Below, one piece after another: positions 58,218 to 64,000 of a stretch of 64,000 bases of DNA. The translations under genes were made by a program, and so were the position numbers. Origin of the DNA: Cryptomeria japonica (lineage: Eukaryota > Streptophyta > Pinopsida > Cupressales > Cupressaceae); the NCBI RefSeq assembly GCF_030272615.1, contig NC_081407.1, positions 151,031,744 through 151,095,743 on the forward strand, written 5' to 3'. Positions within the stretch are counted from its first letter, which is position 1. Each line of letters begins with the position of its first letter. The notes under the pieces are model-generated. The model was not told where the DNA came from, ran no database searches, and saw nothing but the letters and a program-made list of their open reading frames with translations.

Positions 58218-60345
58218 TTGTTATTGAGTATAAAGATGATGGCATGCCTTGCTGATCACCCAAACAATAAACAAAAACACAAAAACTACAAGCAATTGAT
58301 AGGGAAGTAATGATAGGAAGTTCAATTATTAGCAAAAAAGAAATAATACCAATAGCCTCCTACAAATATGATAGAGAATCAATCGTGCCTATTTAGGCAT
58401 TCATCCTATACACAATAGAACAATGGAGCATTAGATTCTTATTTGATTCTCACTTATTACAAGATTTGCCAATTCTTATTGAAATCGGTCTGTCTCACAT
58501 TTACAAAAACAAACTCCTTGCAGTCTGTCATTCCAATCCACGTACAAGCCCAACAATCATTTCGGTTAGGCTCCCAGTTGAACTGCACTTGTGTTGTTCT
58601 CCTTTCGATTGATTCTCCACTCAACCAATCCAACCCCTTAATACTCTCCTTGTCGCATTATTAATAGATGAGAAGTTGGTTGGACAACGGTTGCCAACAT
58701 GGCTTTTTGAAACCGAATACCAACATGAAATTGAGTAACTGACTCCAACTTAGTGCAACTATCGATCGGTATTCAGGATTTTAGATATCTAAAGTGAAAA
58801 CATCTTCCTGACATAGTTAAGACAGGAACATAAAACAAAGGCCGACTTCCAGAAACCCGCGACAAGAAGCAGAAAGAAAACCAAAATGCAACTAAAACCC
58901 AACTAGAAAAATGAAATAGTAAACAAAAACTCGTGAAGGAGTAATGCCCCTGCATCAAAGGCAATGACATATAGGATCGCTTTTATCACTTATGCTTAAA
59001 CAAGGCCAATAAAGGTATACTATGATTCCAATACAATATCACTTTATACATTCTTTTATTCAAGAAACACATACATTCAACTATGTAGAGATTGCCCACT
59101 GAAATATCATGCATTCGTCTACACCATGATTCACTATCACAAGCTATATATGATGGCATATGCTTACTAAACAAAAAATAACACAATAGAGGCACAAGGT
59201 CGCCTCAATCATGATACCATAATCATAGAAGATTATATTATGAACTCAATTAGACCCACGATGTAGGGTAGGGTCAACTTCAAAGCTTGGACCACAACTA
59301 TAGTATACATATGATGCAAAATTTCTTTAACACTTCATTTGCACATTAGGGAAAATAGGGTCAACACTAAACTATGGTCATATATGATGTATATACCAAA
59401 TACAATTGACCCACATAAAATTTCTTGAAAACTAAAAGGAAATAGCCAAACAAGTTCTCACATAAATACAATAAACAATGCAATCTGGGAACAATAGCCA
59501 TTTCCCCAATGATTAATTATGACAATTACATGCCATTCACTTATGAGCACATTTGTTTCACAGATGCAATATAGAATACAATTCTCATCTAAGGGAAACT
59601 CAATAAACACTCAAGTCAAATCAAGTCAAACTGGGACATCTATCCTTCCCTGATAGGTATAAAACATGTAGGAGGCTCTCTCTCTCTCACTTCTCAAGTT
59701 GATCCACACTGATTCAACTTCTAGTTCAATATATATATATATACGTACATGCACTAGTACAAATTAGCTTGAGGATTATGCAATCAAATGTCACAAATAA
59801 GCATTATGAACTCAAGGCCCTAGTGTTGAACCTAGAGCTCTGATACCAAAAGTAAGGACCTCCATAATTTTAAAATAACATAATCACAAATTACACATAA
59901 ACAAGCATATATTAATTCCACGTGTCCCAATATACAAGATTAGAATTGATAACTTATATTATAAGGATTAGTACATAAGCTAATATCAAGGCATAACACA
60001 AGGAACATATTCATTTACATTAGACCACAAGGTAAATTATAAAGAATACCTAGAGGTCAAGTCATGAAGACCTCCATGACAATAACTCTAACATATGTTT
60101 GCCTTCAACACCTTATGAGAGAGAACATTATTAGAGCGTGTATTTGCGCTTCCACAAAGCAGTTACACTTCCTTGAAGATTTTATGACATGAAAGATTCC
60201 CAACCTATCACGAGGGAGACTGACCATGTAAATTTGGTAGGAGTAATGGAATTGTGCAATATGGTATATCTTCATTCTAATGCTAGTTTAAGGATAGCAT
60301 AGGCACATAAGATGCATATATTACACATAAGAAGACAAAAGCACA
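58218..60345. other. No gene seen; one isolated PBS-like motif
   Basis: AT-rich sequence with a CT run (59681-59691) and an AT run (59731-59743). GCTCTGATACCA at 59837-59848 is, on the minus strand, a perfect TGGTATCAGAGC primer-site motif. The neighbouring bases do not give a clear LTR end and no LTR pair was found, so I leave the element unassigned. Confidence 0.45.
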
Positions 60346-61803
60346 ATGACTGCCGCTGCGAAGCCTTCCGCTGCCCTAAGGTCGTCTGGTGCGGCCGTTG
60401 TGAAACCTGTCGCCCTACGACCTTCTGCTGCATCCGCCCAACTTTGACCGGTTGCGGATGTCGTCCCGCCTCCTCTCCTGAATGTTGCACCCCCTGGTGT
60501 GGTTGTTGCGATTGGGGCCTCGACGGGGTTTCTGTCCATGCCTTGGCGGGGGTCCGGGAGCTTCTACGCCTCTTGCCTCAATTGCTGCTGGTAATATAGT
60601 GGATGGCGATCTAGTGCATCCAACGCCCTCAGATACTGATCGGGTTGCCCATGGCTTGGGGCCTGTGGTTGTTACCGTGTGCAAACCCTTGGTTTCCAGG
60701 ATGTCTGCTGATATTGAAAAGGTGGTTATCCACAACTCCTTTGTGTTTGAATCTCATGGTCTGATTTGTAGGTTTCGGGGCTTTTGGCCTAGCCTCCCTC
60801 AGCTGCACACTTGGATTTCCCAAAACTAGGAACCACTCTTAAAAGGTTCAATTAACATTTTTCCTTCAGCTAAGGGTTTTTTCATTGCTAAATTAGAATA
60901 TGTTGATGATAGATCGAAAATTTTAAGTATTAATCCTTTCAGTTGGGAGGACAAATTTGTTTTGATGGTTAAACTCTGGTTCTCGGGTTTTAACCCATCT
61001 ACTGATTCATTTAATGAGATTCCTATTTGGGTTAGGCTCCCTAACCTTCCCCTTCATCTATGGACGAAGTCTCTACTAGAGGAAGTGGGGGAGGCTTTAG
61101 GCGAATTCCTAATGATTGATAAGGATTCTTTCCAAATTTATCATTCTACTTATGCTTGGATATTGGTTAACATGGATGTTTCTAAAGGGCTTCCAGCTGA
61201 GATAGAGGTTGAATCTTCCTTGGGATCTTGGGTCCAACCGCTCGACTTTGAGGGTATACCCTTTAGATGTCAAAAGTGCTTCCAGATTGGACATGTTGCT
61301 GCACAGTGTGAAACTGATAAAAAGAAGAAAAAAAATATGCTTCTTGGTGGAAGGGTGCCTCCTCTAAACACTATTGTGTTAAAAACAAAAACTTTTCCCA
61401 GGTGGTTGCGCAGGTTCCTTAGACCGATGGTATTGTGCCTCTAGTTGTTGCCTCTGTTTCTGGTGTAGATTTGCCTCAAGAGTGTGTGGATGCTTGCGGT
61501 GGCATCCCGACTGATCATTTAAAAAATGATGGATCTTCTTCTTCGGTGGATGGACTTCCTGCTTCCCAGACTGCTGCTGGACCTTTGTCTGATTCTTCGA
61601 CTTCTGTTGTCCCTGCCTCTCTCGATGTTGGCTCTATTCCTCCTGGTGATGGGAGGTCCTCTATTCTAGACCCATCCTCTTGGCAAAAGGCTACTGCTAG
61701 GGTTGAGGAAGGATGGATTACTGTTAAAAGAAAAAAAATTAAATTGTACCAGTCCTCTTTTGATATGAATCTTCGATCCCACAAGGGTAGATCAAATTCT
61801 TGA
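60346..61803 (+). pseudogene. LINE ORF1 (nucleic-acid-binding protein), broken
   Basis: In order: a Pro/Ala/Val-rich N-terminus with a TGA near 60445 and a frame change near 60590; CRFRGFWPSLPQL; a TAG at 60827-60829; AKLEYVDDRSKIL; IPIWVRLPNLPLHLW; a LGSWVQPLDFEGIPFRC stretch leading to the knuckle CQKCFQIGHVAAQC (CX2CX4HX4C, about 61271-61312). A frame change follows in the A-rich run at 61319-61336, then a stop near 61419, then the terminal EEGWITVKRKK and TGA 61801-61803. This is the DUF4283/CCHC layout of plant L1 ORF1 proteins, which bind the element RNA. Confidence 0.8.
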
Positions 61804-62035
61804 TCTGTCCTGATTGGGTTGGGGCTGCTGTCTTTTGCAGCCCGCTAGGTTTTGTTAGGGGTCCCTTTGTGTGGTTCCCCCTTTTGTGTTTGGTTGTGCC
61901 ATGTCTCTTTTGTGTTCCGTTTCTTTGAGTGGACTTTCAAGTTTATCTTTCGGTTCAGGTTGCAGGTCCTTCTAAAACCTGTCTTGTATATGGTTTATGG
62001 TCCCTTAAAAACCTGTTTTCCTTAATAAAAAACAA
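60346..62035 (+). mobile_element. ORF1-only LINE, family A, longest copy
   Basis: It runs from the probable ORF1 start (ATG 60346, MTAAAKPSAALRSSG) to the tail TTAATAAAAAACAA at 62035. The exact 5' edge and target duplication were not found. The 3' UTR is ~235 bp and matches 54999-55233. As in family B, no endonuclease or RT follows ORF1. Confidence 0.7.
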
Positions 62036-63281
62036 TTCTTCTTATCTATCTAAAATCATTTCAAGATTACAATTCCATCTCAATTGCATTTATCCTTATA
62101 GGTAAGCATAACAAGAATTATCTCAAAATGGAGGAAACACATGATGAATCCATGCATCTATTCTTGAAGCCATACTTTATTCTATAGATAAGAATTACAT
62201 ACATGATATTCTTAAAGAGAGCACATCATATCTAGTAATTCCAAAAAGGCTTCTTCAACATAGAATCTCACTAGACTACATGTATGCATATGACAGCTTC
62301 ATCCTTGATACAAACTAAAATTAAGTAAGCAAAACAAATAAGTGCATACAAATGCATCAATCTATGCTTATTCACAAGTCTAGTTATAAAAAATTGATTA
62401 CATCTTTCAAGATAGTCATTTCAATAAGATATGTGAAGCAATTAAATTCACATTATTATAATAATCCTTATCAAGTATTGATAAAGAGCGATCAATATCC
62501 TTTCAAGACCTATTGAGAGCTCAAGCTTTGTTAATCATATTCATACTACATATTTCTAACCTTCCAATAACCAAATTAAACAAGAAATAGCCATAATTCA
62601 TCAACATTTGTTATTAATATAATATGTATATTATTGGTTACGAGAACCTTTGGACATAAATATAAGGAATAAAACAAATCAATTTTTTTATAATATAGTT
62701 CCTATCCCTAGATACTTAATATCTAAGGAATCTAACTATTATTGATAGAGTTTTCTTAATTTGACCCTAAGCATACCATTTCATATTTGACTCAAGCCAT
62801 GTGACTTATGGTCTTTATCAATGCAAGGATCCAACCACTCTCAATTGCAAATAATTAAAGGTATTCAAATATATAATTCATTGTTTATTCAAGCTACTTA
62901 ACCCTTAGTAAATTGAAAATAACATACTATCATGCCAACCTACTAATCAAAAGGAAAAATGATCTAGGATTATTTAATCCAAAATCATATAATAGATTAT
63001 CCCTTAACCCCTACAAGAGACAACTCTGTATGGTGTCCTTCATGGCATGCATGATAATTCATTAAACACGCACATGAAATACTAAACACGTGCATGAATC
63101 CTTCATAGACATAACATGCACAGATGTATATAGATAATTCCATCATCTACATACAACCCTGTATGTGAAGATTACTCACTTACAATCATATTGAAAATAG
63201 CAATGGGAATAATAAGAAATGCAAATTCTAGAGAGTAACAACATAATATATGTCCCAATGACAATATTACCTAGACTGTGG
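62036..63281. other. No gene seen
   Basis: Very AT-rich intergenic sequence with no supported coding or repeat structure. Confidence 0.5.
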
Positions 63282-63287
63282 TTTGTC

Positions 63288-63535
63288 GCAAGCGGAACGG
63301 GAAGTCCTCTCCCCTTCCCCAAACCCCTCCTTGTCAAGGTTCGGGTGTCTCTTCCCTTCCTTGAGTGGGGTTCTGGGTTGTTGCTAGTTTGACTTGATTT
63401 TTTTCCTTTGACTTGTCTAACTGTGTTTTTTGGGGATTTCTCCCCTATTTTGTTGTCTCTCCTATTACCTTTGGGTTATTGTATTAAGGGTCAACACCCT
63501 TGTTCTTGTTGCTTTCTCAATCAAAGACATAGATA
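63288..63535 (+). mobile_element. Truncated ORF1-only LINE, family B (3' end)
   Basis: About 250 bp matching the 3' end of 56438-58209 in the opposite direction. It contains CCAAACCCCTCCTTGTCAAGG and AGGGTCAACACCCT, then a CAATCAAAGACAT tail. TTTGTC occurs on both sides (63282-63287, 63536-63541) as a possible short target duplication. Confidence 0.65.
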
Positions 63536-63541
63536 TTTGTC

Positions 63542-64000
63542 ATTAAAAGAAAGTAAAAACACCAAATATACCTTGAATGCAATAATTCCATTTTCCTTTC
63601 TACAATCAACTTCTTTTATGCTCGTAAATAGACTGGAATTGTCTTCACAAAGAAAAATAAAAATATATCTTTCTTTTAATAGCTTATATCTTCTACCCGC
63701 AAAACTAGACTCTTATTATCGATTTCTCCTTCTAGACTATGTTTTATTGCCGCACTTAAAAACAAGATTACATAACCCTCAAATGAGAAACAATTCATTG
63801 TTTATATAGAAAACTCGAAAGAGGATCAGATTTATTTGTTTTTAAAATTGTTTTATTACAACTCATCTTATCTAATCTAAGAAGATATATTTTATCCTTT
63901 AAAGAAAAACATATCCTCCTAATAATAATTATCTTAAAGCATAATTTAAAAAACTAAAGAAATATGAAATCCATAATAATTATCTTGTTTTATTTCATCT
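63542..64000. other. No gene seen
   Basis: AT-rich end of the window. The open frame crossing 63408-63809 starts inside the LINE tail and has no recognisable domain. Confidence 0.45.

Noticed and set aside
59837-59848. Perfect TGGTATCAGAGC primer-site motif on the minus strand
   Set aside because: There is no TG/CA LTR edge next to it and no LTR pair, so an element cannot be called.

Overview
The window looks like nuclear DNA of a land plant with a very large, repeat-filled genome. A gymnosperm such as a conifer or yew is my best guess. The grounds are AT-rich non-coding DNA, one gene interrupted by a 25.8-kb intron, many old LTR retrotransposons whose coding frames carry stops, and plant-type primer-binding sites (tRNA-iMet and tRNA-Asp). 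There is no bacterial gene, tRNA, rRNA or CRISPR array. The species call is inference; the element structures are read from the sequence.

Left part (1-22.8 kb). A solo LTR (457-9733, duplicated target GAGGG) is split by a giant LTR-like element (1611-9364, minus strand, duplicated target GGCAG). The giant element has LTR-type ends (TG..CA), a TATA box and AATAAA signal near its 3' end, a broken ~1,075-codon reading frame in what would be U3, and 15 copies of a hairpin-forming motif at ~166-bp spacing. Further right lie a 255-bp tandem duplication, a decayed Gypsy protease relic, a second solo LTR (13159-14570, target CATGT), and a coding-free LTR element with two LTRs, PBS, PPT and target TAATA (18074-20940).

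Middle (22.8-49.7 kb). Four exons of a host gene run on the plus strand (22794-22878, 48686-48772, 49256-49486, 49592-49656), with consistent splice phases and a TAA stop. They encode the C-terminal ~155 residues of a probable membrane protein that I cannot name. The first of these introns is 25,807 bp and holds a nest. Element X (24226-46507, minus, target CCCTC) has a Gypsy element (24910-38809, minus, target ACTAA/ACGAA) inserted in its 3' LTR. That Gypsy element in turn contains a second, internally deleted copy of the giant LTR-like element (28048-31936, plus, target GTGTC). A truncated LINE sits beside element X in the same intron. The Gypsy element still shows gag with four zinc knuckles, protease, RT, RNase H, integrase and a long third ORF. 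The third ORF shares its layout and local motifs with the ORF inside the giant LTR.

Right part (49.7-64 kb). This is intergenic, AT-rich DNA. It holds a ~1.1-kb direct duplication, a truncated LINE ORF2 copy, and two families of LINE-like retroposons that carry ORF1 but no reverse transcriptase (54764-55233 and ~60346-62035; 56438-58209 and ~63288-63535).

The most novel material is the giant LTR with its own gene, internal promoter, 166-bp hairpin array and palindromic telo-box, together with the matching third ORF in the Gypsy element and the ORF1-only LINE families.
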